Made by a program: the position numbers and the translations under genes. From Paraburkholderia aspalathi (GTDB taxonomy: Bacteria; Pseudomonadota; Gammaproteobacteria; Burkholderiales; Burkholderiaceae): 64,000 nt of DNA. The notes beneath the pieces were generated by a model. It was not told the origin of the DNA. It worked only from the letters and a program-made list of their open reading frames with translations, and searched no databases. The first letter of the stretch is position 1. Each line of letters opens with the position of its first letter. Positions 8,684 through 17,591 of the stretch are shown piece after piece. The stretch is from the NCBI RefSeq assembly GCF_900116445.1, contig NZ_FPBH01000023.1:62001-126000 (forward strand), read 5' to 3'.

Positions 8684-9643
8684 TTACGCAGAACGTCCGG
8701 TTTCCTCAAGCCACTTAACGATGTTCTGCACCGTATCGCCATAGAAGGTGCGATACAACTCCTTCGACACATAGCCGATATGAGGCGTCGCGAGCACGTT
8801 AGGCAATTCGCGCAGCGGGTGAGGATTATCGAGCGGTTCGACCTCGTACACGTCCAGTGCCGCGCCGGCAATCTGACCGGTCGTGAGTGCCCGAAGCAGG
8901 GCGGCATTGTCGACGATCGCTCCACGCGACGTATTGATCAGCCGGCTCGTGGGTTTCATCTGCGCGAGTTCTGTCGCGCCGACCAAACCTCGGGTTCGCT
9001 CGCTAAACCGCAAGTGAATCGACAGGAAATCGGAAGTGGAGAACAGCACATCCTTGCTGACTCGCTGCACGCCTTTCTCCGCAGCGCGTTCCTCGGTAAG
9101 GTTCTCACTCCACGCGATGACGTTCATTCTGAATGCCCGCCCGATGACGCCGACAGCCGAACCGATATGGCCAAGACCAAGCACGCCGAGCGTCTTGCCC
9201 GCGAGTTGCTCGCCAAGCGAAAGCTGCCAGCCTCCCTCACGCACTGATTGAGTCTCGAGCGGAATATTGCGGGCCATCGCGAGAATCAGCGCCCACGTCA
9301 TCTCGATCGTCGGCGTGGACGAATAGCCCGTATGACGAATTTCGATGCCGCGTTCCGCAGCCGCCTCCTGATCGATCGACACATTCCCTGGGCCGGTCGA
9401 AGCAATCAGCTTCAGATTCGGCAGGCTTTCGATAACCACGCGGGACAGCGGTGTGCGTTCCCGCATCACGCATACGACGTCGAATGGTTGCAGGCGTTGA
9501 ATCAGGCTCCCGATATCAGCGACGTGATCGTTGAACACCGTCACGTCTGCCAGGTCCTTAAGCGGCGACCAGTCCGCCACGCTCAGCGCGACGTTCTGAT
9601 AGTCGTCGAGGACGGCGACCTTGATCGGGAGTTTGGGGTTCAT
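8684..9643 (-). CDS. D-2-hydroxyacid dehydrogenase family protein
   Basis: 319 aa. NAD-binding turn LGVLGLGHIGSA follows a flexible N-terminal substrate domain. The catalytic Arg lies in INTSRGAIVD, a Glu follows in the VYEVEPL region, and the catalytic His is in ATPHIGYVS. It reduces 2-keto acids to D-2-hydroxyacids or the reverse; substrate is not predictable. It is transcribed from the same side as the LysR gene at 9763-10689, 119 bases downstream of it, so it may share regulation with the maleate cluster. This link is only positional. Confidence 0.88.
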   Translation of the reverse strand: MNPKLPIKVAVLDDYQNVALSVADWSPLKDLADVTVFNDHVADIGSLIQRLQPFDVVCVMRERTPLSRVVIESLPNLKLIASTGPGNVSIDQEAAAERGIEIRHTGYSSTPTIEMTWALILAMARNIPLETQSVREGGWQLSLGEQLAGKTLGVLGLGHIGSAVGVIGRAFRMNVIAWSENLTEERAAEKGVQRVSKDVLFSTSDFLSIHLRFSERTRGLVGATELAQMKPTSRLINTSRGAIVDNAALLRALTTGQIAGAALDVYEVEPLDNPHPLRELPNVLATPHIGYVSKELYRTFYGDTVQNIVKWLEETGRSA

Positions 9644-9762
9644 GTTGCGCGCTCCATGAGTTGTAGACGGTTGCTGCTAATCGAATGCTAAGAATCCCGG
9701 CTCGTCACGTAAATCAATATGTAACGACGCCACCCATCGCGAGCCGCGATGGCTCACCATCC

Positions 9763-10689
9763 TCATGACTCGTTGTCCCGGTGCTTGTTGAGGTGGTCGA
9801 CCAGCATGCGCGCAGGCAGCGGCAGCGTCTCAAAGTTGCGGGCAATGATCACCAGCGGCCGCTGCGACCACGGTTCATCAAGCTCAACGACGCGAAATGG
9901 CACCGACTGCATATAAGGCGTCACGCTTCCCTTGGGGAGCACGCCAATGCCGAGACCCGCGCTGACCATGTTGCGCACGCCCTCGAAGCTGGTCACCTCG
10001 ATACGCACGCGAAGCCGCATACCGGCACGCTCAGCGGCGGCGCGACACAACTTCGAAATGGACGTGCCATACGGCATGCTGACGAAGTCGTCCTCGAGAA
10101 CTTCCGCGAAGGTCACGCTTGCGCGCTCGGCGAGCCGATGATCCGACGGCACAATCACGACCAGCTTATCGACGCTGTATGGACGCCACTGCAGATCGCC
10201 GAGGGTGTCCCGGGTAGCCGCGCAGATGCCGAGATCGGCGACACCGCTTGCGATTGCCTGCACGACTTCATCGCTCGACTTCTCGGCCATATCGATCCGC
10301 ACCTTCGGGTTGGTGCGCAGGAAGGTGCGCAGCACACCCGGCAGATACTGGACCATGGCCGTAAAGTTCACATAAATCCGGGTATGGCCCCTCAACCCCG
10401 CCGAATACTCAGACAATTCGTCCGAAATTTGCTGCAGGTGCTCACTCAGCCGCTTCGCGTGGTGATAGAGCGCTTCGCCGGCCGGCGTGGGTTGCACGCC
10501 GCGACTGTGCCGATATAGCAGCGGCGTGCCGGCGTCCTCTTCGAGATCCGATACGCGCTTACTGACGGCCGACGCCACGATATGCGTGCGGGCCGCCGCC
10601 GCGGCAATGCTGCCCTCCTCGATGACGGCCACAAAAATGCGCAGGGACTCCATGTCGAGGCGCAACGGCCGATCTGCTGAAACACGCAT
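9763..10689 (-). CDS. LysR-family transcriptional regulator
   Basis: 308 aa. The N-terminal winged helix-turn-helix is recognisable in SIAAAAARTHIVASAVSKRV and LEEDAGTPLLYRHSRG, followed by a periplasmic-binding-protein-like effector domain. The start at 10689 (MRVSADRPLRL) is chosen because GAAGGAGT lies directly upstream; a longer frame from 10773 has no such site. It is divergent from the MFS transporter and maleate isomerase genes (start 10985), the usual arrangement for a LysR activator of a neighbouring catabolic unit, so maleate or a related acid is the likely inducer (inference). Confidence 0.9.
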   Translation of the reverse strand: MRVSADRPLRLDMESLRIFVAVIEEGSIAAAAARTHIVASAVSKRVSDLEEDAGTPLLYRHSRGVQPTPAGEALYHHAKRLSEHLQQISDELSEYSAGLRGHTRIYVNFTAMVQYLPGVLRTFLRTNPKVRIDMAEKSSDEVVQAIASGVADLGICAATRDTLGDLQWRPYSVDKLVVIVPSDHRLAERASVTFAEVLEDDFVSMPYGTSISKLCRAAAERAGMRLRVRIEVTSFEGVRNMVSAGLGIGVLPKGSVTPYMQSVPFRVVELDEPWSQRPLVIIARNFETLPLPARMLVDHLNKHRDNES

Positions 10690-10984
10690 CCTTACTCCTT
10701 CGGGTTGGCTATCCGGGCGCCTCGCACCCATCGCGGTTGGCGATGCCTCTATTGAACATTGAGAAGTTTTCAATCCGCCTCGTGACCGGCATCCTATGTT
10801 CCATAGGGCTCAATCCTCGCAGGACGATCGGTCGAGGCGTGAGACCGGGCACTGTGCCTCGCGATTCTATGTCGCGGCGGCGCGGTTGTCCTGGACGCCG
10901 GCCCATCAGCCTTTTCAGAAGCACAAGCCGGCGGACGGCCGGCACGCAGGAAAAATCGGTTGAAAACATGAAGGAGACGAAAAG

Positions 10985-12337
10985 ATGGAACACAAACACC
11001 TTGCCCTGAGCGCGCGAACGCGCTGGTACGAGGGGCTCACGGCCATGCACTGGCGTGTCCTGAAGGCCAGCTTTCTCGGCTGGATTTTCGACGGTTATGA
11101 GGCACTGGCGCTCGTCGTCGTGCTTGGGCCGATGCTGCATTCGGTGCTCTCGCCGGCACAAGCCGCGTCGCCCACGACATACGCGGGTCTGGTCATCGGC
11201 ATTACGTTGCTTGGCTGGGGGGCGGGCGGTCTGATCGGCGGGATTCTCGCCGACTATGTCGGACGCAAGCGGATGATGCTCTGGTCCGTGTTCCTCTATG
11301 CGGTGTTTTCGGGGTTGACCGCGTTCTCGCAAACCTTCTGGGTATTGTGCGGGCTGCGTTTTCTGACGGGCCTCGCCATGGGCAGCGAATGGAGCACGGG
11401 CGTCGCGCTGCTGTCGGAAACCTGGCCTGAGCGGGCGCGTGCAAAAGGAGCGGGTTTCCTGCAATCGGGTTTCGGTTGGGGCACGTTGATCGCGGCGGTG
11501 GTGTGGTACGCGCTTTCGTCGGCGCATCCCCTCGGCGCCGAAACGTGGCGGTTGATGTTCGTGCTTGGTGCAGTCCCGGCGCTTTTTGTGCTGTACATCC
11601 GCCGCGGGGTGAACGAGTCGGAGAAATGGCAACGCGCGGTGCGCGAAAAACGCTGGAGCGCGACGAGTACGCAGCCGGTTGCGGGAGACGCGCCTGCCTC
11701 CGACAAGCGTCCTTTCACGCTCACGCAACTGTTCAGCGAACCTGAAGCGCTACGCCGCACGCTGCTTCTGCTCGTGCTGTCGATCGTTACGACCGTTGGC
11801 TGGTGGGCCATTTCCAGTTGGCTGCCGACCTTTACCGTAGCGCTCGCTAAAGCCGAAGGCATCCCCGATGCCTTGTCGTGGGGCTCGAAGGTATCGATCG
11901 TGTACACCATCGGCGCGATTGTGGCCTACATGGTCGCGGGCTTCGTGGTGGATGCAATTGGCCGGCGAGCGTTCCTGTCACTCACTTTCGTCGGCGCACT
12001 GCTCACAACGATCATCACGTACAAGCTGACGACAAGCGTCGAAGCGATGATGGTCGTGGCGCCGATCAATGGCTTCTTCACGCTGGGCTGTGCCTATGTC
12101 TGGATGGCGATCTATCCATGCGAACTCTTTGGTTCCAGCGTGCGTTCCACCGCGATTAGCTTCGTGTTCAATGCAGCGCGTCTGATCGCGTGGGTATTCC
12201 CGATCATTGCGGGCAGCATGATCAAATCATTCGGTGGTGTGTCTCAAGCTGCGTTGGCACTCGGTTCTGTGTATCTGCTCGGTATCGTGGTTCCGTGGTT
12301 TTTGCCGGAGACACGCGGCACGGGTATGCCGGACTGA
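10985..12337 (+). CDS. MFS transporter, probably for an organic acid such as maleate
   Basis: 450 aa with about twelve hydrophobic helices. The MFS loop motif appears as LADYVGRKRMM after helix 2, and RFLTGLAMGSEWSTG marks the aromatic-acid/sialate/lactate-proton-symporter-like group. A charged cytoplasmic loop lies near residues 205-245. ATG 10985 follows AAGGAGACGAAAAG. The maleate isomerase gene follows 45 bases after the stop. Pairing with that enzyme and the divergent LysR gene suggests uptake of maleate or a precursor; the specificity is inferred from context only. Confidence 0.88.
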   Translation: MEHKHLALSARTRWYEGLTAMHWRVLKASFLGWIFDGYEALALVVVLGPMLHSVLSPAQAASPTTYAGLVIGITLLGWGAGGLIGGILADYVGRKRMMLWSVFLYAVFSGLTAFSQTFWVLCGLRFLTGLAMGSEWSTGVALLSETWPERARAKGAGFLQSGFGWGTLIAAVVWYALSSAHPLGAETWRLMFVLGAVPALFVLYIRRGVNESEKWQRAVREKRWSATSTQPVAGDAPASDKRPFTLTQLFSEPEALRRTLLLLVLSIVTTVGWWAISSWLPTFTVALAKAEGIPDALSWGSKVSIVYTIGAIVAYMVAGFVVDAIGRRAFLSLTFVGALLTTIITYKLTTSVEAMMVVAPINGFFTLGCAYVWMAIYPCELFGSSVRSTAISFVFNAARLIAWVFPIIAGSMIKSFGGVSQAALALGSVYLLGIVVPWFLPETRGTGMPD

Positions 12338-12382
12338 GTCAGTTGAGAACTTTGGATGCCTAATTCTATTTCGGAGAGAAAA

Positions 12383-13132
12383 ATGCCTCAAAATTTTCGT
12401 ATTGGACAGATCGTTCCAAGCTCGAACACGACGATGGAAACTGAAATTCCTGCCATGCTGCGTGCCCGTGAAGCGATCCGCCCGGAAAGGTTCACATTCC
12501 ATTCGAGCCGGATGAGAATGCACAAGGTCACGAAGGAAGAACTGGTCGCAATGAACAAGGAAGGCCTGCGCTGTGCGGCGGAACTCGCCGACGCGCGTGT
12601 CGATGTCATGAGCACAGCGTGCCTGGTCGCGATCATGGCGATGGGGCCCGGATATCATCGGCAAACCGAACGCGAACTTCTGGAAGTTGCGCGCGCCAAT
12701 CATTGCCTTGCGCCCGTCATGACCTCCGCGGGCGCGTTGGTAGAAGGTCTGAAGATCATGGGCGCTCGGCGGATTTCGCTGATGGCGCCGTACATGCGGC
12801 CTTTGACTGATCTTGTCGTCGCTTATATCGAGAACGAAGGCATCGAGGTCATCGATTCCCTCTGCTTTGAGATTCCCGACAACCTTGAAGTTGGTCTGCG
12901 TGACCCGATGCAACTTGTGAACGACGTGCGCGACCTGAACACGGAAGGCGCGGACGTTGTGGTGGCGTCCGCTTGCGTCCAGATGCCTTCGTTGCCGGCG
13001 ATTCAGCGCATTGAAGACATGCTGGGAATCCGCACCGTTTCGACTGCGGTATGCACTGTTCGGCGCATGCTGGATCATCTTAAGCTCGAGCCGATCGTGC
13101 CTGGTGCGGGGGCGTTGCTGTCCGGCGTGTGA
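12383..13132 (+). CDS. maiA: Maleate cis-trans isomerase (Asp/Glu racemase superfamily)
   Basis: 249 aa. It converts maleate to fumarate without cofactor. Two catalytic cysteines are placed as in the family: Cys80 in STACLVAIMA and Cys198 in ASACVQMP, 118 residues apart, the same separation as the Cys76/Cys194 pair of the Nocardia enzyme. IGQIVPSSNTTMETE is the N-terminal substrate-binding stretch. Arylmalonate decarboxylase relatives share the fold but not both cysteines in this setting. The ATG at 12383 has GGAGAG upstream; an upstream in-frame ATG at 12356 lacks one. The gene is last in the unit and is followed by an intrinsic terminator. Confidence 0.85.
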   Translation: MPQNFRIGQIVPSSNTTMETEIPAMLRAREAIRPERFTFHSSRMRMHKVTKEELVAMNKEGLRCAAELADARVDVMSTACLVAIMAMGPGYHRQTERELLEVARANHCLAPVMTSAGALVEGLKIMGARRISLMAPYMRPLTDLVVAYIENEGIEVIDSLCFEIPDNLEVGLRDPMQLVNDVRDLNTEGADVVVASACVQMPSLPAIQRIEDMLGIRTVSTAVCTVRRMLDHLKLEPIVPGAGALLSGV

Positions 13133-13139
13133 TCGCCTA

Positions 13140-13163
13140 CGGCTGACACTCAGCCGATTTTTT
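13140..13163 (+). terminator. Intrinsic terminator after maleate isomerase
   Basis: A perfect 7-bp stem CGGCTGA/TCAGCCG with a 3-nt loop is followed by ATTTTTTC, starting eight bases after the maiA stop codon. This is a textbook Rho-independent terminator reading on the plus strand. Confidence 0.85.
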
Positions 13164-13285
13164 CGAATGCGGCGTTGTACATCATCCAGGTCTCGTCGAG
13201 CCGAACATTCGGGCAACCGGAAGCTGGAATACGCCGCGCTGCATCTCGGCGAATAAGAAATAGGAAAAACGTCGAACAGATCGCC

Positions 13286-13405
13286 TTAAACATTGGCCAG
13301 TTTGACCCCACGCGTCAGCTCGTCCGAAGCTGCCACGATATCGCCCATAATATCGATCTCGCGCTTTACCGCGCGGATGACGTCGGTCACCGCGTCGCCG
13401 CTTTT
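13286..13405 (-). pseudogene. Fragment of a methyl-accepting chemotaxis protein
   Basis: A 39-codon open stretch between stops reads ...AVTDVIRAVKREIDIMGDI then VAASDELTRGVKLANV. It matches the ...VKRVTDIMGEIAAASDEQ-xxGIEQVN... core of MCP signalling domains, with substitutions and no flanking coding continuity. Both ends are cut by stops, and further minus-strand sequence towards 13149 is shifted in frame. Most likely the eroded remnant of a receptor gene. Confidence 0.5.
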
Positions 13406-13512
13406 TCAGTGAACGGCGAATCGCGCGGTATGAGCCAACCGGCATTCCTTTCATCGGGATTATTGCTGGGTTGGAGTAACGTATTGGGGACTCAATTTTT
13501 CGTCAGGCCAAA

Positions 13513-15963
13513 ATGAGCTTTGAGGCGCTTATGTCTACGGACGCAGACACAATCACGGACGAACTCGTCGCCGGAATCGCGGATCGCATGGTCGAAGAGG
13601 GCCGGAAGGTGTCCCCGGTGACCATTTGGCCGGAGATTCCCGGCGGTTCGATCGTTGCCATTGCGGCAGCTTTGCAGCGCTGGCGCGAAGCGCGACAGCC
13701 TTTCACCCCGCATGTGCAGGTCCAGGCCGGGTTGCCGGAGCACATTGCCGAAACCATGACGAGTGCCGCTGAGCGGCTCTGGATGGCCGCCCAAGGCGAA
13801 GCTGACCGGGCGGTCAGTCAGCACCTGAGTGCCGTGCACCAGCACCTCGACGCTGCCCGCACGGAACGGGACGAGGCGCTTGCCGAGTATCAGAGGACGG
13901 TGGCGGAAGTCGAAGCCGGGCGTGAGCGGCATAGTGCGCTGACGAGCGCGCTGAGCATCGCCGAAGATACGTCCACGCGTCTTGCGGCGGAACTCGCAGC
14001 CGCGACGGGGCGCGCTGAGGCCGCCGAGGCTCGGGCTGAAGAGCTGGCGCAACGTGTGTCGGCGGAAGAGGCCGCGCTGGAACACACGAAGGCGGAACTC
14101 GACCAGGAACGTCACGCGCGTGGGGAGTTGGCCGCTGCTGCTGCCAGCCACAACGATCAGATCGCACAGATGAAGCAGGAGGTCGACGAGGCGCGGGAGG
14201 AGGTGACCGCGATGGGCTACGACTGTCAGGCGAAGTCGGCCGAAGCGGATCGAGCGTTGGAGGAGGCCAGCGATGCTTCGGCGCGCGCAGAAGCGGCCAC
14301 GGCGCAGATGAACGAGGGTCTCGCCCGGGTCGCTGGACTGGAGGCTGAGCGGGATGAGGCGCGCTTTGCGCTCGAAGCAGAGCGCCAGACAAGCGCGGCG
14401 CGGAGCGAGGAAGCGTTGATTCAGTTCGACGAATTGCAGCGCGTTGGACGGGAGCTGGAGGCGGCGCGGGAGCAGGTCAGCGCGATGAGTGCGGCGCAGG
14501 CGGCTGTGAGCGCTGAGCTGGCTCAGGTTTCGCACGATGCGTCTGTCACGCGGGATGAACTGGCTCGGGTCTCGCAGGACGCGTCTGCCGCGAAGGAGCG
14601 GGCAGAGTTCGCGGAGCAGCATGCAGCGACATTGCAGCAGCACCTCGCGGAAGTCGAGCAGGCGAAGTCGTCCGAAGCTGAGCGTTGGGCGCGGGAATCT
14701 AACGTGCATTCGTCGCGTGCAGAAGCTGCTACGGCGCAGGCGAATGAGAGCCTCGCGCGGGTTGCCGCGCTGGAGGCTGAACGGGATGAGGCGCATGCCG
14801 CGCTTGCTGCGGAGCGTCAGGCGAGCGCAGCGCGGAGCGAGGAAGCGTCGGGGCAGTTCAACGAACTGCAGCGCGTCACTCAGGAACTCGAGGCGGCGCG
14901 ACAGCAGGTCAGCGCGATGGCTGAGGCGAACGCGGCCGCAACCGCTGAATTGCTCCAGGTTTCGCACGACGCGTCTGCCGTGAAGGAGCGGGCAGAGTTC
15001 GCGGAGCAGCATGCGGTGACGTTGCAGCAGCGTCTTGCAGAAGTCGAACAGGCGAAGTCCGCTGAAGCGGAACGATGGTCGCAGGAATCCAGTGCGGCTT
15101 CATCACGCGCAGAAGCTGCTACGGCACAGGTGAGCGAGAGCCTCACGCGGATTGCTGCGATCGAGGCTGAACTCAATGAGGCGCACACTGCGCTTGCTGC
15201 TGAGCGCCAGACAAGCGCAGCCCGTGGCGAGGAAGCATCGGGCCAGCTCAACGAACTACAACGCGTCACCCGAGAACTTGAAGACGCTCGGATCGCACTC
15301 GAAGCAGAGCGGCAGACAAACGCAGAGCGGAGCGGGGCAGCTTCGATTCAGCACGACGAACTGCAAAGCGTCACCCGAGAACTCGAGGCGGCGCGGGAGC
15401 AGGTCAGCGCCATGACTGAGGCGAAAGCGGCCGCGATCGCTGAACTGGCTCAGGTTTCGCAGGATGCGTCGTCCGCGAAGGAGCGGGCAGAGGCCGCCGA
15501 ACAGCATGCGGCGACATTGGCGCAGCGCCTTGGGGATGCCGAGAAGGCTCGCGCGGAAGAAGCGCGACGTAGCCATCAACTTGCCCTTCAAGCGGGCGAC
15601 TCTGCGAAGGCGGAAGAAGTTGCCGAGTTGCAGCGGCAGATATCGGCTCAGGCCAGAGCGCATGAGAAGGCCTTTAACGAGCTTCGCACGATTGCTGAAC
15701 AATGGGTGGAGCATGCCAAGGACCTGAAGGAACGTCTCGCTTCTGCAAACGAGAAGCTTCTGTTCGTCGACTCACGCAGCACAGGAGAAGTGGCGCTCAT
15801 CCGCAAGCTCTCGTCTGAACTTGAGCGGCTTAAGCCTGATAGTGAGTTGGTCTCCCGGGACACGCAGCAAAAGCTGATTGGGGCGACGATGGCTGAGCGG
15901 CTTTCGCAGAAGGGCTATCGGTATGACCCGACGACGGCGGTTATGTCGAAGGTAGAGCGCTGA
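13513..15963 (+). CDS. KfrA-like DNA-binding protein with very long repetitive coiled coil
   Basis: 816 aa. Residues ~12-110 (LVAGIADRMVEEGRKVSPVT, then WPEIPGGSIVAIAAALQRW) resemble the KfrA_N DNA-binding domain found in plasmid partition/regulatory proteins. From ~115 to ~780 the sequence is an almost unbroken Ala/Glu/Arg/Gln heptad coiled coil. Three long repeats begin at SARAEAATAQ (14278), SSRAEAATAQ (14710) and again at 15100, 144 and 130 residues apart. Each contains AAEQHAATLQQ-, AERQTSAARSEEA- and REQVSAM-type blocks. RK2 KfrA is only ~308 aa, so this is strongly expanded. ATG 13513 has a poor site; ATG 13531 has GAGG at better spacing. No plasmid genes are nearby. Confidence 0.8.
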   Translation: MSFEALMSTDADTITDELVAGIADRMVEEGRKVSPVTIWPEIPGGSIVAIAAALQRWREARQPFTPHVQVQAGLPEHIAETMTSAAERLWMAAQGEADRAVSQHLSAVHQHLDAARTERDEALAEYQRTVAEVEAGRERHSALTSALSIAEDTSTRLAAELAAATGRAEAAEARAEELAQRVSAEEAALEHTKAELDQERHARGELAAAAASHNDQIAQMKQEVDEAREEVTAMGYDCQAKSAEADRALEEASDASARAEAATAQMNEGLARVAGLEAERDEARFALEAERQTSAARSEEALIQFDELQRVGRELEAAREQVSAMSAAQAAVSAELAQVSHDASVTRDELARVSQDASAAKERAEFAEQHAATLQQHLAEVEQAKSSEAERWARESNVHSSRAEAATAQANESLARVAALEAERDEAHAALAAERQASAARSEEASGQFNELQRVTQELEAARQQVSAMAEANAAATAELLQVSHDASAVKERAEFAEQHAVTLQQRLAEVEQAKSAEAERWSQESSAASSRAEAATAQVSESLTRIAAIEAELNEAHTALAAERQTSAARGEEASGQLNELQRVTRELEDARIALEAERQTNAERSGAASIQHDELQSVTRELEAAREQVSAMTEAKAAAIAELAQVSQDASSAKERAEAAEQHAATLAQRLGDAEKARAEEARRSHQLALQAGDSAKAEEVAELQRQISAQARAHEKAFNELRTIAEQWVEHAKDLKERLASANEKLLFVDSRSTGEVALIRKLSSELERLKPDSELVSRDTQQKLIGATMAERLSQKGYRYDPTTAVMSKVER

Positions 15964-16005
15964 TTTACGCGCGTTTCACGTCAAGAGGCAACGGCGTCAC
16001 TACGC

Positions 16006-16039
16006 TGAGCGGAGGCGGTGCATTGGGCGTCTCCGCTCA
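16006..16039 (+). terminator. Hairpin after the KfrA-like gene
   Basis: TGAGCGGAGGCG and CGTCTCCGCTCA form a 12-bp stem with one G-T pair and a 10-nt loop, 43 bases after the stop codon. A long T run is missing, so termination is likely but not certain. Confidence 0.45.
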
Positions 16040-16148
16040 AGCATCGACTTTCTTTCACGTTCTTTGCGGCCCCGCAATCGGCGATACCCGCGTGCTATGG
16101 TCTGTCCGGAATTGAGAAACGGACATTCAAGACTCACGGACGCGGGGA

Positions 16149-16370
16149 ATGGAACGGTTCTTTATGCGGCGCGGCAGCGCCGTGATTATGTTGCTATATC
16201 ACCGCCGTGGCTGGCAGGGAAAGATTGCGACCGCCGTGGACGACAACGTCGAAAGGGAAATGCTCGAAATCGAATCGATAGACCGGCTGGTACTCGACGT
16301 CCGCGCCGGCCGGATTCGTACATTCGAACTGACCGATCCAAAAGCCGTTGAAGTGAACGTCATTGACTAA
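16149..16370 (+). CDS. Small hypothetical protein, 73 aa
   Basis: Frame with third-position G/C bias like the surrounding genes (VDDNVEREMLEIESIDRLVL, RTFELTDPKAVEVNVID) and GCGGGGA before ATG 16149. A downstream Met (MRRGS) is an alternative start. It has no membrane segment or signal peptide and no recognised family. A perfect hairpin lies between it and the converging ompW, which supports it as a real transcription unit. Confidence 0.5.
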   Translation: MERFFMRRGSAVIMLLYHRRGWQGKIATAVDDNVEREMLEIESIDRLVLDVRAGRIRTFELTDPKAVEVNVID

Positions 16371-16401
16371 CGGCTGGTTGAAGGCACTTATCACGCTGGG
16401 T

Positions 16402-16427
16402 TCCGCATTGCATCGGCGCAATGCGGA
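16402..16427. terminator. Bidirectional hairpin between converging genes
   Basis: TCCGCATTGC and GCAATGCGGA form a perfect 10-bp inverted repeat around a 6-nt loop, placed between the stops of the small plus-strand gene and minus-strand ompW. It has no T tail in either direction; position and perfection suggest a shared transcription end. Confidence 0.55.
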
Positions 16428-16433
16428 GCTCGG

Positions 16434-17162
16434 TTAGAAACGATACCCGATAGAAACATAAGAAATGATCGGGTTCAGCTTGAGCTTTGTGCTACTGGTC
16501 ACCGTTCCTACCTGGGACTTGGTAGTCAGCGTGGCACGCGTCGACAACTGCATATACGACAGCGAGACATCGACCGACCAGTGCTTGTCAATGTTATAGG
16601 CAAAGCCGGCATTGATGACCGGTGCAAACGAGCTGCTCAACTTCGCAGTTGTCGTCCCCTCCAGCGCGGTGCCATAGGTTTGCGAATACAAGAAACTGCC
16701 GCTCGATAATGCTGAGCTCAATTTAATGCCGCTATACCAGACGTACGATGCGCCCGCGCCAACGTAAGGACGGAAGTTACTCTTTGCATCGTTGAAGTAG
16801 TACTTCAGGAGCAGCGTCGGGCTCCATTCGTAAGCGGAGCCGATTTGACCAAGCGCGGAGAGCGACCCGGTGCCGGTTAGATGGAACTTCGGCGGTATGC
16901 CGAGCACGGCGGTCGTGGCAAGGTGATCGGTGATGAAATAGGTGGCCGTCAGACCGAAGGTGTCCGAATCATCCACTGTCGCGCCCGTGCCGGTCTCCGT
17001 TACGCTCGTGCCAAGCGCGTTTACCGTCAGCGGTTTGCTCGAGTCCTGCGGCGCGAGATGAAACCAGCCGAAGCCTGCAACGATATCGCCGGCGCTCTGC
17101 GCGTGGACGGCCGTACTCACTAACAATGCGGCAGCCACGCCGAATGCCTTTATCTGCTTCAT
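16434..17162 (-). CDS. ompW: OmpW-family outer membrane protein
   Basis: 242 aa. Signal peptide with cleavage near AVHA-QSAGD. The mature part consists of alternating beta segments of an eight-stranded barrel ending in GYRF, a terminal Phe suited for BAM insertion. TFGLTATYFITDHLATTAVLG, PTLLLKYYFN and FRPYVGAGASYV are family landmarks. OmpW forms a small channel for hydrophobic compounds and is often stress-regulated. The start has GGAGATAAG directly upstream. Monocistronic. Confidence 0.92.
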   Translation of the reverse strand: MKQIKAFGVAAALLVSTAVHAQSAGDIVAGFGWFHLAPQDSSKPLTVNALGTSVTETGTGATVDDSDTFGLTATYFITDHLATTAVLGIPPKFHLTGTGSLSALGQIGSAYEWSPTLLLKYYFNDAKSNFRPYVGAGASYVWYSGIKLSSALSSGSFLYSQTYGTALEGTTTAKLSSSFAPVINAGFAYNIDKHWSVDVSLSYMQLSTRATLTTKSQVGTVTSSTKLKLNPIISYVSIGYRF

Positions 17163-17591
17163 CTTATCTCCTCTGTCTTTACTGTTTTTGCTGCCTTTGC
17201 TGAATAGGCAGTGCTGATTCTATGCGTACGTCCGTGCTATTTGCGATCTGTTCTGTCGAATGTGACCTCTGAAATTTGGTAAGGATTTAGCACCCAGCCG
17301 ATTCAGATATCGAATACGTGTGACTACTTTTAGCGGGCGTAAGAATGCCAAAAGCCCGCTGGTTAGAGCGGGCCTCCGGTTGCCTTTTTGGAAGAAATGC
17401 ACTGTGCCTCAGCGCATTGAAATCAACGCGCTAAGGTGGGTTTATTTAACCGTAGAAGAAACGCTATACGCAAGGAAGATGGCGAAGATATCGATGTCGA
17501 TTTGCTTCCCTTGCCTTACTGGTTTGATGCGACACGGGAGCCACGATGGCTGACGCCAGCCTCGCTTACCTGTTGAAAAACTGTCGAATGA
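17163..17591. other. Intergenic region between ompW and the LRR gene
   Basis: No gene found. It contains the ompW upstream region on the minus strand and one terminator-like hairpin at 17354-17373. Nothing else stands out. Confidence 0.4.
17354..17373 (+). terminator. Terminator-like hairpin
   Basis: AAAA precedes a 7-bp stem GCCCGCT/AGCGGGC with a 6-nt loop; CCTCCGGTTGCC and then five T residues follow. The gap between stem and T run is unusual. No plus-strand gene lies just upstream, so its parent transcript is unknown; it may end an unrecognised short RNA. Confidence 0.4.

Noticed and set aside
13492..15012. 506-codon minus-strand frame opposite the KfrA-like gene
   Set aside because: Arises from the repetitive coiled-coil codons read backwards; Arg/Leu-rich repeats without family similarity.
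14278..15500. Possible insertion of mobile DNA because of long DNA repeats
   Set aside because: The repeats keep one reading frame and heptad pattern, so internal gene duplication explains them.
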